Source of the DNA: an uncultured delta proteobacterium
GTDB taxonomy: Bacteria > Desulfobacterota > Syntrophia > Syntrophales > UBA8958
DNA length: 64,000 nt
Assembly (NCBI GenBank): GCA_903885795.1
Contig: CAISJV010000029.1
Coordinates: 62,001-126,000 of the forward strand
Direction: 5' to 3'
A program made the translations under genes and the position numbers. The notes below the pieces were generated by a model. That model ran no database searches and was not told where the DNA came from. It saw only the letters and a list, made by a program, of their open reading frames with translations. This document shows, in pieces, positions 42,862 to 51,306 of the stretch. Numbering within the stretch: the stretch's first letter is position 1; every line of letters begins with the position of its first letter.

Positions 42862-43872
42862 TTAGAACCACTCAGAGGGCCTTGCAGCCTCTGAGGGTTT
42901 TTGCGAGTAGGCAGGAACGAAAGTCTCCTGCTCCACATCCACTGCGAATTCCGCTTCCGCAGCCACTTCCGGTTCCTGCTGGAATAGAGAGCCAGCGACG
43001 GTTTCCTCCTCCCCGTCTGTCAGAACGGCGTGGGGCTTGGCCTCTGGAATGTCCCCCAGGACGGCCAGTATCCCACATAAATCGGCAAGCAGCCGCCCCT
43101 TGATTGCTCCCTTGGGGGGAATGCACACCAGGGTCTCTTTGAAACCCTCGACCAGATCGTTAAGCTCTGGTTCCAAGAAAACCAACCCCTCGATCTTGCG
43201 TATCATCGCCTCGATGGGCCGCAATGCACGGCGGGTGACTTCCTGTTGTCCCTGATATGAACTTTTCCAAGTGTCCTTTGCCATGACTTGAATCTCATGC
43301 CTAAGCTGCCCGGCCAGACCTGTAACTTCCGTCAGTAGCCCCTCTTGATGCTCATCAACGGGTGTTACGTTAAACACCTGTGTCGAAAAGCAGAGGGACT
43401 TCCTTACGTGATCAGGTTCTGCCTGGGCGTTTGAAATGACAGATTCCCACCCCGGATTTGCTTTAATCCAGGATTGGACGGCTTCGCTGTAGCCGGCTAG
43501 GAATTCTTCTTTCTTGGCCTCAAACTCGACTTTCAGGGCGTCAATTTTGCCCATCAAGGCGGCCACTTTTTCAGCGGGGATAGCAAACCCTCCGAGGAAA
43601 CGAGTTCCCACGAAGAGAGCCTCCCTGGCTGCGCTTTGTCGGAGGGCCGTAAAAACCGCTAGTTTGTCGGGGTCCATGACCAACTTCGATCCCAGTCTTG
43701 CCAACGATTCGGGGGGCAGTTCGCTACCTTCCTTCAGCTTTAAATCTTCCGGGCGAAGCTTCTTGCGGCCCGACCATACCTTGATATCAAATGTCAACAC
43801 CTTGATATTACCAAGAATGTTAACCGTGCTGTTCAATGTGCTCGTGGTGCTCTCTTCGTTCTCTGTGTTCAT
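42862..43872 (-). CDS. DUF3150-domain protein
   Basis: A 336-residue protein matching DUF3150: LTFDIKVWSGRKKLRPEDLK near the start, AREALFVGTRFLGGFAIP in the middle, and a helical end. DUF3150 genes regularly neighbour CobS/CobT-like pairs on elements and phages. The last residues (SEWF) match the end of the neighbouring 43935 protein (DEWF). ATTACC (43892-43897), then AAGGAG, before the ATG. Confidence 0.82.
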   Translation of the reverse strand: MNTENEESTTSTLNSTVNILGNIKVLTFDIKVWSGRKKLRPEDLKLKEGSELPPESLARLGSKLVMDPDKLAVFTALRQSAAREALFVGTRFLGGFAIPAEKVAALMGKIDALKVEFEAKKEEFLAGYSEAVQSWIKANPGWESVISNAQAEPDHVRKSLCFSTQVFNVTPVDEHQEGLLTEVTGLAGQLRHEIQVMAKDTWKSSYQGQQEVTRRALRPIEAMIRKIEGLVFLEPELNDLVEGFKETLVCIPPKGAIKGRLLADLCGILAVLGDIPEAKPHAVLTDGEEETVAGSLFQQEPEVAAEAEFAVDVEQETFVPAYSQKPSEAARPSEWF

Positions 43873-43934
43873 TGGATTTTTCTCCTTGTAAGGTAATGTT
43901 AGAAGGGCGGCCAGAATTTAGGCCACCCTTATTG

Positions 43935-44396
43935 TTAGAACCATTCATCCGGTAAATCCTTTTCGCTGGATCCCTTTGATGGACTGTTCAGCCATGTATT
44001 GACCGCCTGTACGACAGTCAGTCTGTTGAACCCTTTTTTGGACGGTTCAGAATGATGTATGGGAGATTCGGGAGGTGAAGGAGGAGGCGGAAGGGGCTGT
44101 TGCTGCCTTCCTGTCCTCGACGTGCCAGTGTCTATCCAGCCATTTTTCGAATCCCATTCCCGTGCCACCTGATAGCCTTTTGCGAATTTTTTCCTCGCCA
44201 TATCCGCAAGGACTGTTCGGGGAAACGATCGGTTTAAATCAACCGTCTTGTGCTGGTTGACTTGGTTTATCTTTCCCCAGTGGACTTCTACATTACTGGA
44301 GGTACGGAACCCGATCCATGACTTGCCGCCAGAAACCGATGGCGCAGTGAGCCAGATTCCATAATCACAGTCAGTGGGAGGAACTGGTGCTGCCAT
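43935..44396 (-). CDS. WGR-like domain protein
   Basis: A 153-residue protein. Residues about 8-75 resemble a WGR domain (YGIWLTAPSVSGGKSWIGF, then EVHWGKINQ, then ARKKFAKGYQV), a fold found in PARP-type and DNA-repair proteins. A proline-rich linker and a C-terminal helix follow, ending DEWF. The ATG at 44396 is preferred because of GGGGGTGG upstream. Confidence 0.6.
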   Translation of the reverse strand: MAAPVPPTDCDYGIWLTAPSVSGGKSWIGFRTSSNVEVHWGKINQVNQHKTVDLNRSFPRTVLADMARKKFAKGYQVAREWDSKNGWIDTGTSRTGRQQQPLPPPPSPPESPIHHSEPSKKGFNRLTVVQAVNTWLNSPSKGSSEKDLPDEWF

Positions 44397-44411
44397 GTGA
44401 GCCACCCCCTT

Positions 44412-45338
44412 TCAGTCGTTGCCGAACACACGCTGCACCAATTCGTGCAGGGCATTCCGGGATGTTTCCTCGGCCCGGAAGCCGAGCGCCCGATCAAGGG
44501 CATAAACCAAGGGGTTGATCCCCGGCTTTGCCTTGTAGAACTGGGCAAGATGCGCCCATCGAATAAGGGACCGGGTGCAGAATACCACCTCGATCTCGCC
44601 TGCGGTGTAGAGGTCACGAACCATGCCCGCTACCTTGACCATATTGTCGCCAATAATGGGCGGCACGTCGGGACAGGCGATTGATAGCACCTGCTTTTCT
44701 TCTACCGGTGTCGCATAGCCAACCTCCACCATCATGAAACGTCCCATGCTGGCGGCGTTCTGGCGTTTGGTTGCCTGGTATATTCCTGTATCATCACCGT
44801 TTCCGGCGGTGTTGCCGGCGACGACGATACGGGCGCCGTAAATGAGTGGGTCGAGCGTTTCTCCCGTTTCCGGGATTATGATTGATCGCCCCTCAAGTAT
44901 CCCATTCAAGCCGGTGAATGTTCCGGGATCGAGGGTGTCAACCTCGTCCAGAAGTATCCAGGCGCCTCCAGGGTCTTTCAGACCGGCGACCAAGGGGCCG
45001 TCAGTCCACTCCATCTGACCGTTCTTAACAACGAAACGACCAAAGAGTTCCGGGATCTCCATCCTCTCGTGGCACGAAACCACATAGAGGGGAATCCCGA
45101 GGCGGGATGCCGTCTGCTCGATTATCGACGATTTACCTGATCCAGTTGGACCAGTCAGGTAAAGGGGATCGTTTCCGGCCGCGCCTTTTACCCAGGCGAG
45201 CAGGTCGGAGAGTAGCTCCCTGCGAAAGATGTACTCCGGCTTCTGGCGGGGAATAAGGTTGTGCTGTATGTCCCGTACCTCAACGGTAACTGTGGCTGGC
45301 GCATTAATGCCAAACACTTCAGAAATAGGTTTCTGCAT
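44412..45338 (-). CDS. CobS/MoxR-type AAA+ ATPase
   Basis: A 308-residue AAA+ ATPase with Walker A GPTGSGKSS (63-71), a CHERMEIPELFGRF pore-loop region, Walker B WILLDEVDTLD (about 130-140), sensor 1 AGNTAGNGD and an end of RALGFRAEETSR type. CobS-like ATPases act with VWA partners to remodel other proteins; the partner here is the 40479 protein. AAGGAGGAAAG site and ATTACC motif (45357-45362). Confidence 0.88.
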   Translation of the reverse strand: MQKPISEVFGINAPATVTVEVRDIQHNLIPRQKPEYIFRRELLSDLLAWVKGAAGNDPLYLTGPTGSGKSSIIEQTASRLGIPLYVVSCHERMEIPELFGRFVVKNGQMEWTDGPLVAGLKDPGGAWILLDEVDTLDPGTFTGLNGILEGRSIIIPETGETLDPLIYGARIVVAGNTAGNGDDTGIYQATKRQNAASMGRFMMVEVGYATPVEEKQVLSIACPDVPPIIGDNMVKVAGMVRDLYTAGEIEVVFCTRSLIRWAHLAQFYKAKPGINPLVYALDRALGFRAEETSRNALHELVQRVFGND

Positions 45339-45384
45339 GATACTTTCCTCCTTATGGGTAATGTATTGGATTTTTCTGCTGAGT

Positions 45385-46422
45385 TTATTGCTCCCGCGCT
45401 ACGAGACTGGGTAGCGTTCGGGTAATGAGCTTGTGCATGTCTTTCACACCAGCTTTGATGTGCTGATCGAGAGCGTTCACTTTGTTGCAATAGCGCTCTG
45501 CGATTTTCATTGCGGTCTTCTGTGCTGCCTGGCCAGGTGCGTCATTGTCCAAGGCGAACAATGTCTCGCCGGGCTTGAGCATCGCGAGGACTTCTCCGAT
45601 TTTCTCGGCGTTTCCCACCCCGTTCAACGAACACAAGGTGAGTGTGTTGTCGTTCAGGACGATTTCTGAGGACATGGCGTCCAGAATGGACTCCGCGACC
45701 AGGACGCGGCTAGACTGTCTTCGCAATACCCAGAGGGTCTTATGACCGAGGGTCTTCCTGTCTGTGCCACCGATTTCCCTACACTCCAACCCTTTCAGGT
45801 TGTCAGGGTAGGGCATCGGTATTGCGATGTATTTCTTCTGTTCTTTGAATTGCGTGTACCTGACACAGGCCATTTCATCGTAACACTTGACCCCTTGCTC
45901 TTCAAAATACCGCCTGATTGTAGAGCGGTCTCCGGGAGTCATGAGGATCATTCTCTCTTTGTGCAGATTCCGCACCCAGGAAACCTTGTCAGTTTCGTAC
46001 AGAGTGGATTTATTCTGCTGTGGATGTGTCGATGGTATAGACACGGTGTTGTTCAATTTTGTCACGGCATCAAGAAAGCCGACACCGTAAAAAAGCTCGA
46101 CGAACTTGATTACGTCCCCGGATTCACCTGACCCCCAATCCTTCCATGTCCAGCGCCCTTTGTAATAAGAAACTGCGAACGATGGACTTTTTTCCGATCT
46201 CAGGGGAGACGAAAACATTGCCTTCACGCTTCCGGTCCGCGTTGCTTTGTGGCCGAGCGACTCTATCAGGGCAATGAGGTTTACCTGTCGGGCGGCCTCA
46301 ATGTCCTTATCCGTGACCCGCTGATGTGGCTGGCGGGATTGCCGGGTGGGTTGAGGCCGTGTTATTCGGCGCCACAACCTGTTAATTGCTCCCATCAATC
46401 CCCCGCTCCTTTCACTCGTCAT
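45385..46422 (-). CDS. DnaG-like primase with zinc-finger-like domain lacking cysteines
   Basis: A 345-residue protein with the DnaG order. An N-terminal CHC2-type region (FSSPLRSEKSPSFAVSYYKG, then WKDWGSGESGDVIKFVELFY) has the zinc-binding Cys/His replaced. A Toprim domain follows (VLVAESILDAM, then LNGVGNAEKI, then LFALDNDAPGQAA) with the catalytic Glu and DxD. It primes element DNA after transfer or during replication. No helicase domain. AAGGAGG site; first gene after leader D. Confidence 0.85.
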   Translation of the reverse strand: MTSERSGGLMGAINRLWRRITRPQPTRQSRQPHQRVTDKDIEAARQVNLIALIESLGHKATRTGSVKAMFSSPLRSEKSPSFAVSYYKGRWTWKDWGSGESGDVIKFVELFYGVGFLDAVTKLNNTVSIPSTHPQQNKSTLYETDKVSWVRNLHKERMILMTPGDRSTIRRYFEEQGVKCYDEMACVRYTQFKEQKKYIAIPMPYPDNLKGLECREIGGTDRKTLGHKTLWVLRRQSSRVLVAESILDAMSSEIVLNDNTLTLCSLNGVGNAEKIGEVLAMLKPGETLFALDNDAPGQAAQKTAMKIAERYCNKVNALDQHIKAGVKDMHKLITRTLPSLVAREQ

Positions 46423-46471
46423 TTTTTTACCTCCTTCTCAATTGATATTGTTAGGTAATTTGCCAGCCCAT

Positions 46472-46573
46472 GTAGGACGTAAAAAAACCGCACCTGTCCC
46501 GTTGTGAAGCGGTTCAGCCATGCGGCTATGTTCGTGACCTACTAAAAATACAATCTGCCTAAGTAATACTTCC
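46472..46573 (-). promoter_or_regulatory. Leader D: box, conserved leader and attenuator hairpin
   Basis: Minus strand begins GGAAGTATTA (46564-46573), continues TAGTAGGTCACGAACATAGCC, then AGCCGCA (46521-46527) paired with TGCGGTT and T run (46481-46492). Relative to leader B one G-C pair is a G-U pair. It lies upstream of the primase-to-VWA operon; the coupling-ATPase gene starts in the opposite direction 38 bases away. Confidence 0.75.
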
Positions 46574-46610
46574 AGGAGAACATAGAAATGAAGCAGAAGG
46601 AGGATTTATT

Positions 46611-47969
46611 ATGTCACTGGAGAAATTGCGGGAAATAAATAAAAGTAATGAGGGAAAGGTCTTGATAAACGACGAAGTGACGCATCTCGGCAGAGGTGTC
46701 AATATGAATGACATATCGAACGAGATTGATATTGCAATAAATGACGCAGACAGAAGTGGCCATTTTGGGTGTTTTGGGACCACCCGCGTGGGAAAGACAA
46801 GGCTTGTTGAAAACATAATCGAGCAGGACATCCGCAAAGGCTACAACATCGTCGTCATCGACCCCAAAGGGGATGCAGAACTGTTCTCCAAGATTGCCCA
46901 GATAGCCGCGGAATCCGGGCGGCTTGAAGAAGTGATGATGCTCACACCTATTTTCCCCAATCTCTCCATCATGCTTGACCCTCTGGCCTATTACTACATG
47001 GAAGACGAACTGGTAGAACACATTATTTCCGGTATAAAGGCGAAGGAAGACTACTTTATCGCTATTGCCCAGGAAGTCTCCCAAGTCGTTATCTCCGGGC
47101 TTGCACTACAAGCAAGGATCAAGGGCGAAAAATTGAACATCAACTTTCTGGACGTAAAAGTGCGAAGTGATTGGAACAATCTCAAAAAGTTCAGGAATAC
47201 ATTAGCGTTTTTAGCCGGCAGTGAGGATCTTGTAGTGAGCATGGACCAAATACTCAGCTCCCCTCCGGACTTTTTCTCGAAGGTATCGTCATCGCTTCGA
47301 ACAACCCTTTCAGCCCTGACCACAGGTTCGACAGGACAGATTATCGGGAAAAGCCTGGTCAATGAGTTTGTTAAACGCATTGAAGAAGGCAGCGGGGTGA
47401 TCCTGTTCTGCAATACGGGATCCATGCTTTCCAGGCGAACGGCGCATATCATCGGCAGAGTGTTGGTGTCTATGATACAAAGTATGTTAGGCCGTACTTT
47501 TGCATCCGGCAGAAAGCTCACACCGCCCTTGTGTCTCCATATTGACGAGGGACACAATATTCTCTATTCAGGGATTCAGGAGCTATTTGCCAAGGGGGGT
47601 GGGGCGAACGTCTGGTTGCACTTTTACACGCAGTCTATCGCCCAGATAGAAGAAGAAATAGGTCCGGAGGCGACAAGAAGCATCGTCGATAACATAAATA
47701 CCTGGCTGTACATGCTTGTGAATCATCCTGATACAGCACAATACGTGGAAGATTCCTCGCCAATGAAAAGAAAATTTTCGCCTATACTATCTTTCGGTGG
47801 TGGTATCTCTATGAGGGAAACGGAGGAGAAACAGATTCTTGCTGCACAAATACTTCAACTGCCAAAACGAAAATTCTATATGCGATCTTACGGCAAACTC
47901 TACAAGGGGATGACGGCTGATGTGTCTCCCCAATACGTGAGCGTGACGCTCCCGAAAATCGCATCTTGA
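46611..47969 (+). CDS. Soluble TraD/VirD4-like coupling ATPase
   Basis: A 452-residue ATPase with Walker A FGTTRVGKTRLVEN (about 57-65), VVIDPKGD, a long helical insertion and Walker B PLCLHIDEGHN (about 303-313), then QSIAQIEEEIG, as in TraD/TraG-type coupling proteins that link relaxosome to the type IV channel. The usual N-terminal membrane helices are missing, so it may bind a separate membrane partner. AAGGAGG site; transcribed away from leader D. Confidence 0.8.
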   Translation: MSLEKLREINKSNEGKVLINDEVTHLGRGVNMNDISNEIDIAINDADRSGHFGCFGTTRVGKTRLVENIIEQDIRKGYNIVVIDPKGDAELFSKIAQIAAESGRLEEVMMLTPIFPNLSIMLDPLAYYYMEDELVEHIISGIKAKEDYFIAIAQEVSQVVISGLALQARIKGEKLNINFLDVKVRSDWNNLKKFRNTLAFLAGSEDLVVSMDQILSSPPDFFSKVSSSLRTTLSALTTGSTGQIIGKSLVNEFVKRIEEGSGVILFCNTGSMLSRRTAHIIGRVLVSMIQSMLGRTFASGRKLTPPLCLHIDEGHNILYSGIQELFAKGGGANVWLHFYTQSIAQIEEEIGPEATRSIVDNINTWLYMLVNHPDTAQYVEDSSPMKRKFSPILSFGGGISMRETEEKQILAAQILQLPKRKFYMRSYGKLYKGMTADVSPQYVSVTLPKIAS

Positions 47970-48215
47970 ATCCCGGAATCTGCATACCCTCGCAAAATAT
48001 TTTGGGTATCCGCATTTTATGATGTATGGTCGATCAAAGTATCCCTTCACCAAAAAGCGAATTAATGTTGATGGCTACGCTGTAGTTTCCCATGGGTTCC
48101 CCGAACGGATGATAGTTCCTGGATTTGGTTTTGAATACACCTTTTTTCTTGACTTTTCTTCTTCATATGGCTAAAATGCCCATATTAACCATTTCAACCA
48201 AAAGGAGCTTGATTT

Positions 48216-48476
48216 ATGAGGGAATCTGCAACCGTTGCCAAAAATAAGTTTGGGAACCTTATAGATAATGCGATGACAGAACCTGTCTTCATCGAGAAGA
48301 AAGGAAGGCCCGTTGTAGTCGTGTTGTCTGTTTTAGAGTATCAACGCCTGATTGATATGGAGGATCGCTATTGGGGAGAAAGGGCACTTAACGCTGTTAA
48401 GGAAGGCTTTTTAAGCGAGGGCGAATCTCAGAAGTGGCTGGAGGGGAAATTCCGTGCTGAAACTCCAGTTGAGTAG
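48216..48476 (+). CDS. Phd/YefM-family antitoxin
   Basis: An 86-residue antitoxin: N-terminal MRESATVAKNKFGNLIDNAM, then VFIEKKGRPVVVVLSVLEYQ and a helical C terminus that binds the toxin. AAAGGAGC site. Overlaps the downstream toxin gene by 23 bases. Confidence 0.88.
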   Translation: MRESATVAKNKFGNLIDNAMTEPVFIEKKGRPVVVVLSVLEYQRLIDMEDRYWGERALNAVKEGFLSEGESQKWLEGKFRAETPVE

Positions 48477-48720
48477 AGAATCACAAAAGTTCCTGGATAA
48501 CTTGCCGCCCAAACAATTTCGGCAAATCGTAAAAAAGGTTTTTTTTTTGATGGAGAATCCCCTGCCACACGATTCACAGGAGATGAAGGGGTACCCTTTC
48601 TTGCGTAATGACATTGGTGAATACCGAATAATCTATGATATCCAAGAAGCAACGCTCAGGATTATCCTGATTGGCAAGAGAAATGATGATGAGATATACA
48701 AACATTTAGGAAGGAAATAA
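48454..48720 (+). CDS. RelE-family toxin
   Basis: An 88-residue toxin: KFLDNLPPKQFRQIVKKVFF, then MKGYPFLRNDIGEYRIIYDI and IILIGKRNDDEIYKHLGRK, the RelE/ParE core with the conserved GEYRIIY strand. GTG start at 48454 with GGAGGGG upstream. A mRNA interferase by family. Confidence 0.88.
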   Translation: MLKLQLSRESQKFLDNLPPKQFRQIVKKVFFLMENPLPHDSQEMKGYPFLRNDIGEYRIIYDIQEATLRIILIGKRNDDEIYKHLGRK

Positions 48721-48780
48721 TTTCTTCCCCTACCGTATCAACCATAAAATGCGGTTTATGAATGTTGCGCAGGTATGGGA

Positions 48781-48876
48781 TTAACGTCCCAAATCAATCT
48801 CGTATTGCGGATACCCAATATTTGCTGTCAGGTGCTCTACTTTTGCCAATTTCTGTTGTAGTTCAGTTGTTCTCAT
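48781..48876 (-). CDS. Small unrecognised protein (31 aa)
   Basis: MRTTELQQKLAKVEHLTANI start, end YPQYEIDLGR. AAAAAAGGAG and an ACTACC variant of the upstream motif precede it. Its end overlaps the right copy of the 18-base inverted repeat, so it may be a cut-off gene. Confidence 0.4.
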   Translation of the reverse strand: MRTTELQQKLAKVEHLTANIGYPQYEIDLGR

Positions 48877-48897
48877 CCCTTCTCCTTTTTTAGGTAG

Positions 48898-51306
48898 TTA
48901 TGGAGTTGTCTGGCGATCCTTCACCTTCTGCATGATCGCTTGCGTTTCTTCGGGCGTCAGCTTTGTTTTTGTCTGCACATACTGCATATATTCAGTTAAG
49001 TCCATTTGTGAGAAGTCGAGGGCGGCTAACTCCCCGTATGCGAATCCCGAACAATCCGGCGCCTCGGCGGACCCCCAGCCCAGGCCGAGCTGTGGCCTGC
49101 CCTGCTCATGTATCAGCCGCGCCAAAATACTGCTGAAACAGCAATAAACATCGCGCTTTTTTAAGGAATATCCAAGAAATTGCCCGGCATTGCGCTCGCC
49201 GACTTTATGACACAGGTTGAAACCCAGGTCGATGGACGTAACCATGTCATCTTTGGAGCAGGCGACAGCTATATTATACACCGTTGTGAGGATGACGTAG
49301 GCGGCTACGATAAGGCCAACCACAGCAAAGCAAGTAGCTGCGGCTGCCATCATCGTAGATGCTCCTATTCCTACTGTTCCCGCTCCTGTTACTGACACCG
49401 CCGCCCCGGATGCGCCCGATATGGTTGATGTGGTAAGTGCGCCTCCCGCGCCTACTGTGCTTCCACCCGCAAATGTGCTTACTACGGTGCTGCCTGTTAA
49501 TGTCGTATTAACAGTCGCTAAGCCCGCTGCGTTCGCCACTGTGTTAATCGCGGTCGTAGCCGACGCCGCCATTGCTTGTCCGGTGGCGGCTATGCCCGTC
49601 GAAAGCGTAGAGTACACTTCGGCTGCCGCCTTTGCAGCCATGACGTACTGTGCCATGCTGACGCCGCCTGTATTCGCGTTGCAGCAGTTTTTCGGGCCGG
49701 ATTGACATTCTCGTACTTTGCCTGGAAAGATTTCCGCATCTGTGCCATCCATCCTTATAGCGTTCATAATCTCGGCTGCCTGCACTGCCGAGCCGAAGTC
49801 TGTGTTGGCCTTATAAGACGGATCATTGCAATCGGAACCCATGCAGCGAATATTGCCCGTGCAGACAATGGCAACATCATAGCCCGTTACGCCACCCGTG
49901 CCGCCGCACTGGTAGGTGTAGTCTATATGATTGCACAACGGATCTGCCGGATCTACGCACTTTTGGGCGTACATCCGACACCCCTGATCCTTCAAAGGCT
50001 GACAAGTATCCGAGGCACTGAAGCAATCAAATTGCAATTCCATATACCATCCGTTCAGGAGCGAACGGACATCCGGTCCACCATAGGCGCGTACATAATT
50101 GGTGGCTGATGAGAATTGCTGGGTTTGTGTAAGCGCCGCGCCGGATGTAAGGCTGTTCGAGATCGTTACGTTTGTACCGTCCATGCACATCGTATAGTTC
50201 TCTATGGACCCTGAAAAACTTTTGCATGCCGTCGGCGCTACCGCGCCGGTCGACATGCCTCCCTCCACTGTGATGAGACAGTTGTTGCCGTTCGGGTCGC
50301 ATTGTTCAACCTTGTTAATCCTACACGACGAGTTATCTCCCAAATACCGGCTTAGGTCTCCGCAGGGGGAATCATAATCGATGTAAACCCTTTCTATGAC
50401 ACTTTTTATGTACCCCTCGTACCAGTTATAGATGGTCCAGTTCCCATAATCCCAGCCGTTAGCTTCCGTACACGTATTTGGCCCTGATGCCTGCTTCCCT
50501 ATGTATGTCGCACCAGCTGGCGGACTGCCTAAAACAAAGTCGGGGGAAACATCGCCGCACAAGTACCCCCCCGGTATGTTAGGGCAGTAACAGTCATCCC
50601 GAAAAGAGTCTCTATATTGATAAACCTTGAAGAATGCGCGATAATCCTTGCATACCGCATATGCCTGTCCGGGTTTATAACCAATCGTGGATTCGCTGCA
50701 AGGTGTATAGATCTCTTCCGTTTCAACTCTTACAGGCGTTCGTACCGGACAGTCCATTGACACCGTGCTTCGCGTCCCGGTACATTGTGCCTCAGTAGGG
50801 GGGGCGTCGTAGATTGGTACCTGGACAGTCTCGCAGTCGGGATATGACTCCTTGATCAGGTCCTGCGATGTGCTCCACTTTACGCACTTGCCGTCTGCAT
50901 CCGTCTCAAGGCATTTATTCCCGAATGTAGGATCCTCGCCCAAGGTGAATTTCTCCCTTGATTGGGAAGACGAATTGACGAAATCTCCAATGTCGCTTGA
51001 CGATGACGACAAGCCCCCGGGACTGGTGTAATGCGTATCATACTGGGCCTTTTCCTGGGAAGCCTGATCAGCACGCGGCGCAAGGGTGGACGCTGTGCCC
51101 AGTCCCTTTCCCTGCATGGTCTGGTTAAGGTTGGTAGGATTATAGTCGCTCACGGAGCCTGTGCCCATTGACTTGCCAACGTTCAGGGCGGAATCGAAAT
51201 CCGCTGCGCGGACAGGCGCCTCAAGGATAAAAATGAGATAGACAACAAGCAGTATGCGTGCAGTTGTTCTTAGAGCAGCCTCAGACAACAATTTCTTTTT
51301 CTCCAT
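48898..51306 (-). CDS. traN: F-type conjugative transfer protein TraN (outer-membrane mating-pair stabilisation)
   Basis: An 802-residue exported protein with a signal peptide (LLVVYLIFILEAPVRA) and many cysteines in pairs (CLETDADGKCVKW, CSKDDMVTSIDLGF region, YCCFSS near residue 740), as in TraN, the outer-membrane adhesin that stabilises mating pairs. A hydrophobic Ala/Thr/Gly-rich stretch (about 600-690) precedes the conserved C-terminal HKVGERNAGQFLGYSLKKRD and CCFSSILARLIHEQGRPQLG. Overlaps traU by 37 bases. Confidence 0.87.
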   Translation of the reverse strand: MEKKKLLSEAALRTTARILLVVYLIFILEAPVRAADFDSALNVGKSMGTGSVSDYNPTNLNQTMQGKGLGTASTLAPRADQASQEKAQYDTHYTSPGGLSSSSSDIGDFVNSSSQSREKFTLGEDPTFGNKCLETDADGKCVKWSTSQDLIKESYPDCETVQVPIYDAPPTEAQCTGTRSTVSMDCPVRTPVRVETEEIYTPCSESTIGYKPGQAYAVCKDYRAFFKVYQYRDSFRDDCYCPNIPGGYLCGDVSPDFVLGSPPAGATYIGKQASGPNTCTEANGWDYGNWTIYNWYEGYIKSVIERVYIDYDSPCGDLSRYLGDNSSCRINKVEQCDPNGNNCLITVEGGMSTGAVAPTACKSFSGSIENYTMCMDGTNVTISNSLTSGAALTQTQQFSSATNYVRAYGGPDVRSLLNGWYMELQFDCFSASDTCQPLKDQGCRMYAQKCVDPADPLCNHIDYTYQCGGTGGVTGYDVAIVCTGNIRCMGSDCNDPSYKANTDFGSAVQAAEIMNAIRMDGTDAEIFPGKVRECQSGPKNCCNANTGGVSMAQYVMAAKAAAEVYSTLSTGIAATGQAMAASATTAINTVANAAGLATVNTTLTGSTVVSTFAGGSTVGAGGALTTSTISGASGAAVSVTGAGTVGIGASTMMAAAATCFAVVGLIVAAYVILTTVYNIAVACSKDDMVTSIDLGFNLCHKVGERNAGQFLGYSLKKRDVYCCFSSILARLIHEQGRPQLGLGWGSAEAPDCSGFAYGELAALDFSQMDLTEYMQYVQTKTKLTPEETQAIMQKVKDRQTTP

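Larger units (their letters stand above)
47995..48823. repeat. 18-20-base inverted repeat flanking the Phd/RelE-like genes
   Basis: AAATATTTTGGGTATCCGCA at 47995-48014 and, inverted, TGCGGATACCCAATATTT at 48806-48823 (two bases shorter). They bracket the toxin-antitoxin module and suggest that it was inserted as a cassette between the coupling-ATPase gene and traN. No transposase is present. Confidence 0.5.
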
